From assembly GCA_905331475.1 (NCBI GenBank), contig CAJNYU010001119.1, forward strand, positions 62,001 through 126,000: a stretch of DNA of 64,000 nt. Direction: 5' to 3'. The DNA comes from Rotaria socialis. Taxonomy: Eukaryota; Rotifera; Eurotatoria; Philodinida; Philodinidae. A model generated the notes under the pieces. It searched no databases. It was not told the origin of the DNA and saw only the letters and a program-made list of their open reading frames with translations. This document shows positions 50,279-62,797 of the stretch, in pieces (position 1 is the first letter of the stretch; every line of letters begins with the position of its first letter). Position numbers and translations under genes: made by a program.

Positions 50279-53200
50279 ATGTTTGCTGTCTTAGATAATA
50301 TACGGGTCTCGGCCTCAACAAGACAAGATTTACTACAATCTCTATTACGTGAATGTCAACAACCTAATCAGCCATTACTCAATCAATTAATTGAATACTA
50401 TTTTCACACAGAATCACCCAATGCTCTTCTATTAATTAAACAATACAATGACACAGGAAAAGAACAATCAAAAGTTAATACCTTTCTATGATAAAGCAAT
50501 TGTTTTTTGTTTTTACAAAACTTTCTCATTTTTCTTCTTTAGATTTTAATCGAGCATTTAAATACACAAGGTTTAAAACCAAGTAATCGTCATTCGAGTA
50601 GTAGTTTTAATAGTGAATCGTATTCAAATGAAGAACAAGAAAGAGTGACTCATATTATGAAAGTCTTTCGTATGTTATGCTTAATTATTCATAGTCAAGT
50701 GCCTGGATTGCCAACACTGATTAAAGACAGTTTAGTACTGCCGAATTGTCTTAATGCAATAACAAAGGTGGAGAGTAAAAAATACCAATACGATTAAATT
50801 TATATTGATAAATTTGTTTCACATTTAGTGTAAAGATGATCCAAATATTTTAGCACAAGCTTGCTATTTTTTTGCTGCTTTGACAGCTATTTTACCTGGT
50901 GAAATTGTTCAACAAACAGAATCGATTATTAATGTATTTAAAGCCACGTGCAAATATCTTTATAAAAATAAAGCATTACTTCGACAACTTTCAATTCAAA
51001 CAAATTCTCGTAAGGAATTCTCGACAGAAAATCTTAGCATTTTTCGATTCATTTTGTTGTTTTACTTCTTATTTTTAAGATTCTCTTGAAAATGTTCAAT
51101 TATGGATTGTAAATCAATCGGCACATGCACTGTTTTACACTCTCTATACAGTATATCCATGTAATTTTCTGTATCATATTCAACGTGAATTTCAACGGAA
51201 TGAAAATCTTGATGTATTTGAACATATTTTCATACCAATGTTCCAACGTGTTCGTTTTAATGCACGTCTTATTGATAGTGATCGTAAACGTGAATTAGAT
51301 AAAGTGAAACGTTTGAGACCAAATTCATCTAATACTATTTATGATGCAAGAAAGCTTTCACTTGATCCCTTATTTGGACGAGAATCACCAACCAATCATA
51401 ATTGGATGCATCAAGAAATGAAAAAAATTTTACCATTTTCACATTTTAAACGTAAGAATATTGAGAGAGAAAAAAACATGCTAGTTAAAAATTATATATA
51501 TATATATATTGGATGTTGTGTTTCTTTTTTACAGGACAATCTCCAACGAATTCAAGTGATCAACTGTCTGATGGACTGCGAAATTCAAAAGACATTACTA
51601 GTCCATGTAAGATGGTTTTTTTGTCTATTGGATAGCTTTAAACAATTTTATATGTTTTCATTTAGCGGATAATACGTCAAAACGATCGAACAGTTCACCA
51701 CTTCAAAAATTTAAAGTTTGTTAATATTTTAATACTACAAAAGAAGTTCTCCTTTTGATTAATCACTTGAACGATAGTATTAGATGCTATGTGTAGATTC
51801 TAATGAATTGTGAATAAATTTCCTTCTAAGCAATATTTTGAATGAAAATTTTAAAGAAATAATCTTTTTAAAGTGTTCTCAACGCGAATCAAAATATGCA
51901 ACGTTTCATTTCACAGCGATTAATTAGTTAGGGAACTTTGCTCAGTAGATATATCTGTATTGCATAACATTATTAAGGAAAAAATCAAAACTTATTTTCG
52001 TCCTGCGCCATCACCATCATCAACTGCAGCAACTACATATTCAACAACAGATACCAATACAACAACTAATAAAAATAATAATACGTTATCTATTCCAAAT
52101 GTTTCTTCTTCTCTTGTATCATCTCCAGCGTCGCCAGCTACCGCATCAGACATGCGTGCTGTTAAAACAATGCCAGAATTACAAAGTAATAATGATCTAT
52201 CATCATCGTCTTCTTCAACTCCAACTATTCGACGTTCTGATGAAAAAGATCAAATATTTGTTAGATCAGTTATTAATACTATTTCAACAAATTATGATCA
52301 AAGTAAATTTAAAACCATTTCCATGGATGTCACACTGCTTTTAAATTTATTTCATAGACTTACCATCTCATTGGAGAAAAATTCTTGGTCGTTATGATTC
52401 AAATCTTCTTGAAGCTTCAACTCCACAACGTCCAGCAATCTTTTATGTTTCACCATCTGAACATAGTCTTGATAATCAACCACAGCAGCAAAAACAGTCC
52501 CAACAGCAGCAACAACAACAAGTAGATGATAGTTCGCCAACATCAACAAACGAAAAACGGCAACGATGTGTATCTGCCTCTTGTGCTAGCAGTAGTAGTC
52601 AACAAGTTCATTCGCCTGTTCTTGCTGCACCAACAACATCAACTGATGATATTTTGCCTCGTACACAATCGCTGTCAACAAAACAACGTACTCGACATTC
52701 GGCAACACTGTCAACAACAGATTCATTTCATCAAAGACATTTAATAGTAAATCAAATTCAATATGAAGAAGATGATGATGATGATAATTTATTCATGGAT
52801 CAAACATCATCCATTGATTCATGGACGTACCAAATTCCATTGGAATTATATATTTGTCCGGAAACGAAAATGTCTATTATTGATGAATTAACATGGAATG
52901 ATCATGAGTTTATTAGTATACCACATTTTGATTTTAACGATATCGTTTCAAATAGTAAATTAAATTAAATTTTTTCGACATAAAAACTGTTTCATTTTGT
53001 TCATTAAGATTGTTCATCAAATGAACTTAAACAATTTGATCGTTTGTATAAATGTCATTCCTGTTATGAAGTATTTTTAACAGAACAATATAAAGATATA
53101 TGGGAACGTTTATGGTCAAAACAAAAGTCATTTCAAAAGCATACCTATGAAATTCAAACTACAGTAAGATTGAAAAATTCAGTTTTGTTGGATTTCAAAC

Positions 53201-54845
53201 ATTTGCTATTCTATTATGTTTAGCATGCTTTTTTAAATACACTTCATTTTGAAATTCAAGGTCATTTAAATGATGAAACAAATATATACGAAAACGATTC
53301 AAAATGTCTATCGGATGAAAATAGTTTATTAGGTGGAAAAGTTGTTGAACTGGGAAAGTGAGTTGAGAAGAAAAGGAAATCATAAAATTCCATTTTGTCA
53401 TTGCTTGTTATGTATAGAGTTACATCGCGACGAAAGCAAACTTCTACAAATGCAGAAAGAGATACAGAACTAGAAGAACTTGAGAAATCGCATGGCCAAC
53501 TTCGCAAAGTAAGTGAAGAGAAAAGTTTCTTTCTATATAACCATGAGAAATTTGGGCAAAATATTTTTTTGTAATGAACTTTGTCAAGTTCGATTAAAAA
53601 TTAAAGTATGGAGGCATTAATATTGGTGCATACTTTCATCTTGATTTCGCGCTCGTCAAATTGTTACGAGCTTCTACTTTCGTGATTCGATCATTACTAT
53701 TTTAGTTCTACAAGAAACGAATATCTTATCTTATTCAAAATGAACACACAAATGCGAATTGAATAGTATTCAAAAACATAATTTCCACCAAACTTCGATT
53801 CTTCAACATTGTTCGCTGTTATTTTTTTAGGAAATAAGTTTTCATTGTATCACTGAATTGAGATTTCTAGGGATGATACCAAATCTTCAATATTATCCAA
53901 AACCTCATATAAATATTGCAGTAGTAAAAAACTGACGAATCAGATAGGGTACAGTTATGAGCCTTCTTTCGATTCCCATTCTCACGCACTCCGGTAATAA
54001 AACCATCTAGAAGCAATTCTCACTCTCGTAACCACATTGAAATCACTAGGATAGAATTACTTTTACTATTTAGATTGTCAATAATGAAACATTAAAATTA
54101 AACAATCTTCTTACTGAATTGGATGATAATGACAAAGAAGCAGAGTTAGCTGCAGAACGATCAGAACAATTGAGACTTGTTACACAAAATATAACACATC
54201 TTAATGAACTTAATCAACAGCTTGAATGTCAATATTTACGCTTTACAGATGATATGCTAATGGGTACACATAACAATTTGTTACCTTCTCATCTTACTAG
54301 AGATGAGGATGATGAACTGAATCAATTTAAATCGGCATCGTCAACAACAACAACCAACGGACGTGATGAAACCAGTGAACTGGATTCAATTTCTTTTAGT
54401 GAGGAGCATCGACAAGATATCGAAGATTTCAATCCACAACAGGATGATGATCAACCTGAAAAATATGATCAATTACTTGCTGATATAATCGAAATTTTAA
54501 ACAATCAAAGTACGTGACAAAAATTAAAGGCATTATTCATTTCCATGAATTGTATCATATTTAGATAAAGACAATGATATCACTCAGATAGATATAGAAA
54601 ATAAGGCGTATGAAATTCTTCTTGAATATATGGAATCTAAAGAGAATATGCAGGTATGAAACATAGAATAACTTGAATATTTATCGTCATTATAATGAAA
54701 ATTATTTTAGGATTATCTCGTCGAGCACAATACACGTTATATTGATCTTTATTTGGAAGCCCAAGCTGATTATATGGTACAAGTCGAAAACGAACTCTCA
54801 CTGAATAAGTCGATATTAGAGCAGATGCCAAATGTAGCAATGTAA
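50279..54845 (+). CDS. TSC1: hamartin (TSC1)
   Basis: Fourteen exons (50279-50473, 50543-50767, 50829-51009, 51080-51451, 51535-51606, 51666-51719, 51946-52302, 52358-52954, 53009-53163, 53224-53357, 53418-53508, 54074-54509, 54565-54653, 54711-54845) give 3093 bases, 1030 residues, near the 1164 of human hamartin. The N-terminal helical-repeat core shows LLNQLIEYYFHTESPNALLL, ALFYTLYTVYPCNFLYHIQ and NENLDVFEHIFIPMFQRVRF, closely matching the hamartin core (LYGMYPCNFVSFLR). The middle is Ser/Thr/Gln-rich; residues about 790-860 form a coiled coil (DTELEELEKSHGQLRK, NNLLTELDDNDKEAELAAER). Hamartin scaffolds the TSC complex that turns off Rheb and TORC1. A 55-base intron (52303-52357) resolves what looks like a frameshift. 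Exon 6 is taken to use GTTAAT at 51720 because the nearer GTTTGT breaks phase. Confidence 0.93.
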
Positions 54846-57119
54846 TTTTTTTCTTGCATACATCTAACATTATTCTTGCAATTAAAATAGACAAAAATAA
54901 TACTCTATCATACAATCATAAATGTATATAGTTTAATTCCAACATCATTATCTTATTCCAGATAATTGATTGTAAAATAGTTGTGTGTGAAATTACAATG
55001 CCATATTTACAAAAAAAAGACATTTTTGCATGGATATATCAACTAATCTACTACAGTTAGCATACTTGCGTTTGTTCATTCAAAGTTAATCGAATTGACC
55101 ATTTTCAAATCAATATATTGTCAGCGAATCTTGAACTATATTTAAATTTTAGAGCACTTAAGTTATTCGGACTATTCTTTTATTTACGAGATGAAATTAT
55201 GTGGAATACTCGAGGTTTACAAACTTGCAGTATATTTCAAACAGCACATTGCATCAAATTTTGAAAGATTTCCCTTTACAATGTTTTATCTTTTGAATGG
55301 AATCATATACTAATGGATAGAGCGCAAATTTCTCTACTTGAGAAAGTGTCATTAACTGTTTCTCTACAGGTATATGATACAAAATGCTAGTAGCTTATTA
55401 ACGATTCAGTAATGAAGCATCAAAATAAAATAATGTTTGAAACAAGAAATAAAAATATTATGTTCGTGCTCTTCTGTTTAACGGCAATCAAGTAGCAAAC
55501 CACATCGGGTAGCCTTCTCAAAATTCCTAGCATGTAATAAAAATCGACGAGATGTTATCAGCACCTTTTTTCACTAGAATAGATTCATTGATCGTGCTCT
55601 GACGAAATTTGTGGTTAACGTGTGCACATCAGAGGTGTCCACAGGGCAGGGCGATAGCTGCGTGCCCTGCAAATTTCGCATTTTTACTTTAGTTTGGAAA
55701 TAACGGCGATTTCATTTTTCTCGAAAAGTTAAAACAATCCATGAGAAATTCAGATAGCAATATCACATTTAAATAGGATATTTTGTTATACGATAGTCTT
55801 TAAGTTGCACGATACTATATAAGTATAAGTCCAATCAAAATAGCAACAAAGAAAAGAACATTAGTTTAGCAGCCCTCATTGAAATAATATTGTACCAGCG
55901 CGATCACCTTCTAATTGTTCACGCGTTAATTTTCTTATGATCTCTTCTATTGGTAAAAATGAGATATCCATTTTATCTGAGGCAAATATCTCTGTTAGTT
56001 GTGAAGCTTCATCATTTAACTATGGCTATTCATTTAAAGCCCCTTGTAAAAAGAGAAAGACAACCTCTGTATTTTAAAAATTGAATCAACATAAACTTCA
56101 GCCTTGTAAAAGAGATCATTTGCTCACTCAGCTTTTCTAAATACAAAAAATATTAATTTGAACGAATCCCATATCTTATCAGCTGCTTCAAATGTTATCA
56201 TAAATTAGCTTATAGAGTCACGAGTGAAACTAAGCGTTTTCTTTCATACGCAGATTAATGATTTCTTCTAGTGTCAGCATGTCCTCCTGTTGTTGGCATA
56301 GATGATTCTCGGTTGATTCAAATAAAAAGTGTAAAATCTGAGCAGGTGGATGAGGTTCTGTTCATTAGATTAGCTGAAAACTAATTAAAAGGAAATATTT
56401 ACAATTTCTTTTTCATTTTTGTATATACTATTATTTGTAAATCAAAATCTTTTTGTGAGCTACTTATCAATAAAAGTCAGTAATGTAGTTTAAATATTAA
56501 CTTGAAAATTCTTCTTTTTTTTGCAGGGCAGGGCAGGGCAAAAAAATTTGAAATCATTTTTGTCCTGCCAGGACGAGACGAAGTACGATAGAAAATCAGA
56601 CAGGGCAGGGCAACAAAATTGGCCCTGTGGACACCTCTGATGCACATACATGATTATTAAAAAAGCTCACTCACACAGTAGAATGATTTTACCTCACTCT
56701 TTTTCTCGTCTACATTCGGTAAGAGAAAAGAACAAACGTTCACATAGCTTTTTTTTAATAGCAATTGCAATTGGTGTACATACAGTGTACACAGATGAAT
56801 GTTGTCTGTTTTTCAATAAATGAATAATAGTTAAATATGAAAATGGTATAAAAAACGAATAGTTCTATTGATAGTTTTCGATTCAAAAATAAAGATTTCC
56901 ATAAAATTTAAATAAAAATAATATTTTATGTAAACATAACTCAACTAGCGCTCCACGAAACATATGCAATAGGATTGGCTTAGATGTCATGTGTGACGTT
57001 CGACACAAGGTAAACTATGGATGATGCCCATTGCTAGATAGGCTCCTGTCTATTTTTGGTTGGCTCACAGTAGTGGTTTTCTATCTATAGATCAGTATTG
57101 ATTTAAATTCAAAGACGTT
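54846..57119. other. intergenic, about 2.3 kb, hAT-like element and a coding remnant
   Basis: Lies between TSC1 and SRP68. A short open stretch from 55153 (after acceptor TTTTAG) with LFGLFFYLRDEIMWNTRG reaches a stop at 55264, and a second (MDRAQISLLEKVSLTVSLQ) ends at a donor near 55371; the frame is broken between them, so at best a decayed fragment. The transposon fills 55630-56639. A splice acceptor (TTTTCTATCTATAG) at 57089-57090 sits 29 bases before the SRP68 ATG. Confidence 0.5.
55630..56639. mobile_element. non-autonomous hAT-like transposon with 8-bp TSD
   Basis: The ends are inverted copies of CAGAGGTGTCCACAGGGC, a typical hAT-type terminus (CAGxGGTGTC). The flanks GTGCACAT (55622-55629) and ATGCACAT (56640-56647) agree at 7 of 8 positions, as expected for the 8-base hAT target duplication with one later change. 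GGGCA repeats lie just inside both ends. On the minus strand at about 56019-55876 a 48-codon open stretch (ASQLTEIFASDKMDISFLPI) ends at a stop; it may be a relic of an internal ORF. No intact transposase is present. Confidence 0.88.
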
Positions 57120-60100
57120 ATGTCTCAACCAACAACCTCGGACAATGTGACTGACACATCGGCAGCATCTACGAATCCATCGGCAAAAGTTGTACCCCCA
57201 TTAAAACTTGATGGTACGATAATGTTTTTTTTTCATCAAGATTTTCATAATACAACCTATCTTTTCTCAGTTCTTCGGATTATTCGCCTTTGTCAACAAC
57301 AGCATGGTCTCCGTCATGGTGATTATCAACGATATCGGTAAATTAATATTTGAATAAAGAAAATGTTCTAATCTGAACTTCATTATTCACATTTAAGGTC
57401 GTTCTGTTCTCGCCGTCTTCGTCGCATACGCAAATCTCTTGAATTAACATATGGTAATCATAAGAAATTTCAAAAACCTGTAATTACAGATGAACTCGTT
57501 GCAAAAGATTCACGGTAATTGTAAAACATTGTTCTTTGTATTCAATTTCAATCATATTTTCCTTCACAGATATCTTCTATTACCACTTATTTGCAGTGAA
57601 CGCGCATGGGCTTTTGCTATGCAACTTAAAAGTATATTAATTAATTAATTAAAAAAAACTCAAATCTTTACATGTGTTTAATTATAGCCGAAGCCAATAC
57701 AGAACCTCGAAAAAAGTTTCATCTTTTAAGTCGTCTTCGTAAATCAGTTAGACATGCTGAACAATTAGAAACGCTGTGCAATCAACAAAAAACATGCGAT
57801 GCTCGTACAAAACTCGAAGTTCAAGTCAGAATTTGACATTAAAAACGAATGTCCTTATTAAATTCCATAGTTTTTTTAGGCTTACACAGCTGTTATGAAT
57901 GGCCATTTAAAGTTTGAAATGCAAGTATGGTCTGATGCATTACAATTTTATATTCGTGCTCAGTAAGTTGATTAGAAAATAGTTTAAATTGATCTACTTC
58001 TGTCTTGATGATTAGAGCAATTTATGATAACCTGAAAACGGGCGTTCGTAGTGAAGATGATAAACAGATGATTGATCAACGTATTGATGAAATAACAACA
58101 AATGTTCGCTTTTGTCAATATAAGACTGGTGACAAGAGTGCGGCTAGAGAATTACGAACTATTCGAAATAAAGCAGCACTTGATGATCCTGAAATGACAC
58201 GTATTCTTGATGTAAGTTCAGATATTTTTTTTTCTCTGACTCATTGTCTCTTTTTCTCTGTAGGCATTTCTTAATGAAACACACGAACAGCAAACATCAT
58301 CAATATCAGAAATAACATGGCGACAACGTAAAATACAAGTAACAAATGAAAAAGTTCGTTTGTTTTTTCTCAATTTACAAGAATTTGAAAATGAACTTAA
58401 AGTAAAAATAATATTTGAACAACATTATAAAGTTTTGTTTTCTTCGCTCGTGCTTCTAGAAACAAGATGTTTCATTCGATACGAAAATGAGTCTTTACGA
58501 AAGTTTCGTTAAAGAAGCAGTTGAAACATTACAAATCGCTAAAGATGAACTTAAAAATGATCCTGTAAATATACCCTGAATAAAAACCGAGTTTTATTTT
58601 CATACAAATTCTTTTTTGTTTGTTTGTTTCGTAAAGACATTCAAACCTGTCCCAGCATCGTCAACAGCTGCAGCTAGTACAACACGTGAAAATAGTGAAA
58701 AACTATCTGATAATGTTTGGCTTTATAGTTACATTGCGTGGATTCGTCTTTCGAAAATGATTGAACGTAATTTAGCGATGATTGATAATGGTAAACAACA
58801 AATATTTAAAACAGCGACAGCAGATAGTGAAAAAACTGATGCTGCATCAGCTAAAAAGGTACCGAAACCTGCTGATATTATTAGAATGTATGATTTATTA
58901 TTGCAAGTAAGTTATTATTTATTTTCTTTTAGAATAATTTAACGTGTAAATTTCTAGTTTTTAAATGATATTCTGGCAATACCAGCTTTACAAAATGATA
59001 AAACAATTCAATCGGATGTCGCTTTTCAAACAATTGTTTATAAGGCTTGCAGGTTTGATTAGTTCTAATAATGATGCTAACATCTCCATTAAGACAAAAT
59101 ATCTGATTTAACTATTAAACAAGATACAGAGGAGTTCTACAACTCAAGCAGAACGTTTCATGTCATAAATAGAGCTGCATCGGTCGATAGCTGAACTTAG
59201 AAAAAAATAAATGAGGAAACATCGGATTGGCATCCGATTGTTACGTGTACTGCAAAAACTGAGTCGATTTATATATGTTTTGAATAATTCTGAGATAAAA
59301 AGTTTTTTTTGAAAAAATCCCTGTACCTTCCGCCCCCTCAGGGATGGTCTGGTCGAACTCGACTGAGATATTGATGAGATTATTCTGTGCACAATATTTC
59401 AAGACAATTGGATGAGTCTTTCAAGAGCTATCGTGTTAACTGCCGGACACACTGACCGAATCTAGAGTGTACTCAGTTTTTGAGTACACAACAATCACTT
59501 TTTTTGTAGTATCAGTCATTGCAGTTCGACTCATATTTTTTCACCATTCATCACCCACAGATGTCGATTTTCCGTATGTAATCTCTTCAATCCAATACTT
59601 TTATTAGCTTTTCTCCTATAAGCTCTCTAATCTATACGGTACTTGCATGAATGCCATACTTGCATACTATAACAAAAATAAAAAGTGAATCATATAATAA
59701 TACATCTTACCATCTCTATCTGATTTTTGCTTCAACTGGCCGTTATTGAATTTTATTTATGAATCAAAATTTACTCAGAAGAAAAATGTTTAATTAAATA
59801 TCTTTTTGATTGATTTACTCATGAAATATTTTGTTCGAATTTTTTCAATAAATTTATTCAATAGAATAAACATATTTTTGTTTTGTTTGAAGGTCATTTT
59901 ATATAACAATATCATTTATACAACTAAAACGATTTAAAGAATCAGCTGCATTCGTTGTGAAAACTGAAACATACATGGAACAGGCAAAGACAATCGTCAA
60001 CTCTGGACAACAACTAAAATCAAGCGAAATTAACTATCAAGTATAGAAACGATCATTATTTGATTTCAATTTACAGAAGTGTTTTCCGCTTTTTTTAGTC

Positions 60101-60614
60101 ACTATTAAATGAATTTATTTTTATTCAATCAAAACTCGATGAAGTTAAATATGAAATTCAAACATCAGCTACATCAACACCACTTGGTAATGCTTCACCT
60201 AAAGTTGGTGCAACACAACAAACAGCTGATCAGACTATTTCACCTGAAGAGCAAAAGGAATTAGAAAAAAAAGTAATATTCATACACTTTCGCTCAAATC
60301 TTGTGTCTTATTCGTTATTGTCTTTTATTTTCCAGCCATTAATCGATCGTTTAGATACTTATTTTGAAGATTCATCATTAACTAATAAAAGTCGTCTTAA
60401 TATTGTTTCATTACCGCCACCATTTAAACCTATTCCGTGCAAACCTGTTCTCTTCGATTTAGCCCTCAATCATCTAACACTTCCATCGTTAGATGATAAA
60501 GTTCAAACAAAACGTCAAGCAACAACGGCACTCACCGATAAAGGACAACAACAACAACAAGCGGGCCTTACTAGTTATGTCAAAGGATTTTTTTCGGGGT
60601 GGAAAAAACAATAG
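57120..60614 (+). CDS. SRP68: signal recognition particle subunit SRP68
   Basis: Fourteen exons (57120-57213, 57271-57337, 57398-57514, 57570-57631, 57688-57824, 57880-57962, 58016-58211, 58264-58401, 58460-58564, 58637-58906, 58958-59052, 59893-60040, 60099-60272, 60336-60614) give 1965 bases, 654 residues (human 627). The RNA-binding N-terminal part is highly conserved: QQQHGLRHGDYQRYR, FCSRRLRRIRKSLE, ERAWAFAMQLK and EANTEPRKKFHLLSRLRKSV. SRP68 binds SRP RNA and, with SRP72, forms the part of the particle needed for elongation arrest and translocation at the ER. The C-terminal end (DLALNHLTLPSLDDK, then GLTSYVKGFFSGW) matches the SRP72-binding tail. Intron 11 is 840 bases, far longer than the others, and contains repeat copy 2. 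Confidence 0.95.
59215..59491 (+). repeat. dispersed repeat, copy 2 (intronic)
   Basis: Inside intron 11 of SRP68, in the same orientation as that gene. Near-identical to 27823-28160 over most of its length but lacks about 50-60 bases in the middle (between GGGATGGTCT and CTCGACTGAG) and has a shorter GGAC run (CTGCCGGACACAC). I do not see a convincing target duplication around this copy. Confidence 0.85.
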
Positions 60615-60712
60615 ATTATAAATAATTTTTCTTTTTAAAGACAAGAAAAACGAAATAAAAGACTGATTTTATTGTTGAAACAAATAAGCGTTATATTATT
60701 TAACCATTTTAG
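60615..60712 (+). promoter_or_regulatory. 98-bp intercistronic spacer with splice acceptor, SRP68 to CHMP6
   Basis: The SRP68 stop (60614) and the CHMP6 ATG (60713) are 98 bases apart on the same strand. The spacer ends AACCATTTTAG, an acceptor directly joined to ATG, with no donor-bearing upstream exon for CHMP6. This is the layout of a trans-spliced operon. Spliced-leader trans-splicing and operons have been reported in bdelloid rotifers; here it is an inference. Confidence 0.5.
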
Positions 60713-61645
60713 ATGGGAGGTATATTTGGTAGAAAACCGCAGAGATCTTCAAAGCAACCGGCGATCACAGAACAAGATCGTGCAGTACTTGTAAGAACGA
60801 GTTTATTTTTCTCGTTACAATTAGATTTAAGAATCATTTTTTATTTAGCAATTAAAACAACAACGAGATCTATTGAATCAAAATCGAAGACGCATTGAAA
60901 ATCAAATTGAGCGAGGACGTGAAGTTGCTAAACAATTATTAAAAAATGGACAACAGGAGTAATGAGACATATATATACATGTGATTTTTTGAATATTTAC
61001 AACATTTTCTATATGAAAAAATTTTAGTCGTGCTTTACTGTTGCTTCGAAAGAAAAAAATGCTTGAAATGCAACTTTATAAAACTGAAGGAATATTGGAA
61101 AATGTTGAACAAATGGTAATATAGTTTTTATTCTTCAATAATTATTCATTGCTTTTTATTCATATAATGTTTAGACACATGAATTAGAATTCGCTCAAGT
61201 ACAAGCTACTGTTGTTAGTAGTTTGCGGCAAGGAACAGATGCATTGAAAAAAATGAACGAACTGTTAAAAATTGATGATATTGAAAAATTAATGGAAGAT
61301 TCACGAGAAGCTATTGAATATCAAAATGTTTGTTTCTACTTGTTGTACTTTGTAATTAGATTGATTTCGATTCTTTTCTCTAGGAAGTATCAAATCTTTT
61401 AGCAGGCGGTTTAAATCGTGTTGATGAAGAAAATATTGAAGCTGAATTAGAAGAACTCATTCATGCTGAAGAAGCTCGAGAAATTAATCGTTTACCAGAT
61501 GTACCTGAAAATCGTCAACGTAAATTATTTGGATGATAATTATGAATGTAATTGTATTGTATTTTATGATTTAGGTGAACACGCTCGTAGACCTGTTGTA
61601 TCGCCAACAAGAGCACATCAGCGTGTGCTTACCGAAGCTGATTAA
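60713..61645 (+). CDS. CHMP6: charged multivesicular body protein 6 (ESCRT-III, VPS20)
   Basis: Six exons (60713-60790, 60849-60958, 61028-61115, 61175-61327, 61384-61519, 61575-61645), 636 bases, 211 residues (human 201). The start MGGIFGRK fits the N-myristoylation signal of CHMP6 (Gly2). Then AITEQDRAVLQLKQQRD, ALLLLRKKKMLEMQLYKTE and AIEYQNEVSNLLAGG follow the ESCRT-III helical core in the family order. CHMP6 links ESCRT-II to ESCRT-III and seeds CHMP4 filaments for budding into multivesicular bodies. Reading through the last donor (GTAAAT at 61520) would give a stop after six codons; splicing to 61575 gives the tail HARRPVVSPTRAHQRVLTEAD, which I prefer. Confidence 0.95.
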
Positions 61646-62797
61646 AGAAAAAAGCTTTATTATTATGTTATTATTTTCATTGTGTAAATATCTCAGAATC
61701 GCTTTGTCTCTATGTTTAAAAGACATATAAACATTTGAGTTCCTATTTGTTTGTTTTTACTATTGAATAGCTATTTAAATAGTTCTGTTCTGGAATTTGA
61801 ATATTGATACGAGATTAGGTTAATCTGATATTTGTAACCAACTGATGAGACGTGTCAGAGTTTCAGTTTTTGATATAAAACTAATAATCACGAGAGTGAA
61901 TCAGTGCCTATTAAGAGGGTTGGGGGTAAATATGAAGTTTTTTTTTAAATATTTTTTTGTGAGTATATTTGAAAGTTTCGTATTATTAAATCTTTTATAA
62001 CATATAATTTATTGTTGACTTCTTTTTCTTCGTTTTCCTGCAAATAAAAATTCCATAGAAATATATTTAGTATTACAATGAATGACGAAGTCTAATTTCA
62101 GAATAAATAAATAGAAATAGTGAATTGTAAGTCGTTGACATAGAATTCATTTCAACAGTAATTGCGTTGGTATGCCTGTTCGGTACAACACTGAGACATT
62201 CGATGTATCCAGAATACATTCATTTGAAAGCAGTCAGCAAACGGAGACTCTCAAACTCAGTAAATAAAGATTCAAAATTTTCTTTATATTTTATGTTTCA
62301 CCAGTCGATCGTGATCATTATAAATTGAACGTTACAACACAATAAATTAAACTCGTTTGACCAACTAGTACGTTTCCAGTATAATATTTTTGTTGCTATT
62401 TCTGCATTCGCCTTAGTTACTTTGTAGCCTATGAGATCTAGCTATCCAATCTCCGTAGATAATCATAATCTCTGACCAGAAATTGCTTTTCTTTATAAAT
62501 GTGTCACTTGCTAATTTTTAGTTTCACAGTTGACAATTTAGAATGTAACTAACAGAAAATTTCAGATTTATTGTATTTATTACTAATCCATACTTTTTTT
62601 TAAATCATATATGTTTGACAGTCTTATTTGAAAATATCCGAACGCTAAGAACGTTGGTAATCTAGTAGTTTCATATTTGTATAATATATTTTAAAACAAA
62701 ATAATTCATGAACTATTTGAATTTTTTTTCCATTCTATGTAATAAATAAGATTTTTGTTACCCTACATTTTTCAGATGTAAATACAAGAAACGATTT
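61646..62797. other. intergenic, no gene recognised
   Basis: Between CHMP6 and the ADAM-like gene, both plus strand. AT-rich. An acceptor (ACATTTTTCAG) at 62774-62775 lies 22 bases before the next ATG; otherwise nothing stands out. Confidence 0.5.

Noticed and set aside
52303-52397. Apparent frameshift in TSC1 near 52330-52360
   Set aside because: A 55-base GT-AG intron (donor GTAAAT, acceptor TTCATAG) restores the frame exactly, so it is not a lesion.
55153-55371. Two open pieces flanked by acceptor- and donor-like sites after TSC1
   Set aside because: Frame is broken by stops between them and the family is unknown; noted only as a possible decayed fragment.
57120-57213. SRP68 exon 1 as chance low-complexity sequence
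   Set aside because: Although Thr/Ser-rich, it splices in phase to the conserved exon 2 and has an acceptor just upstream, so it is kept as the true start.
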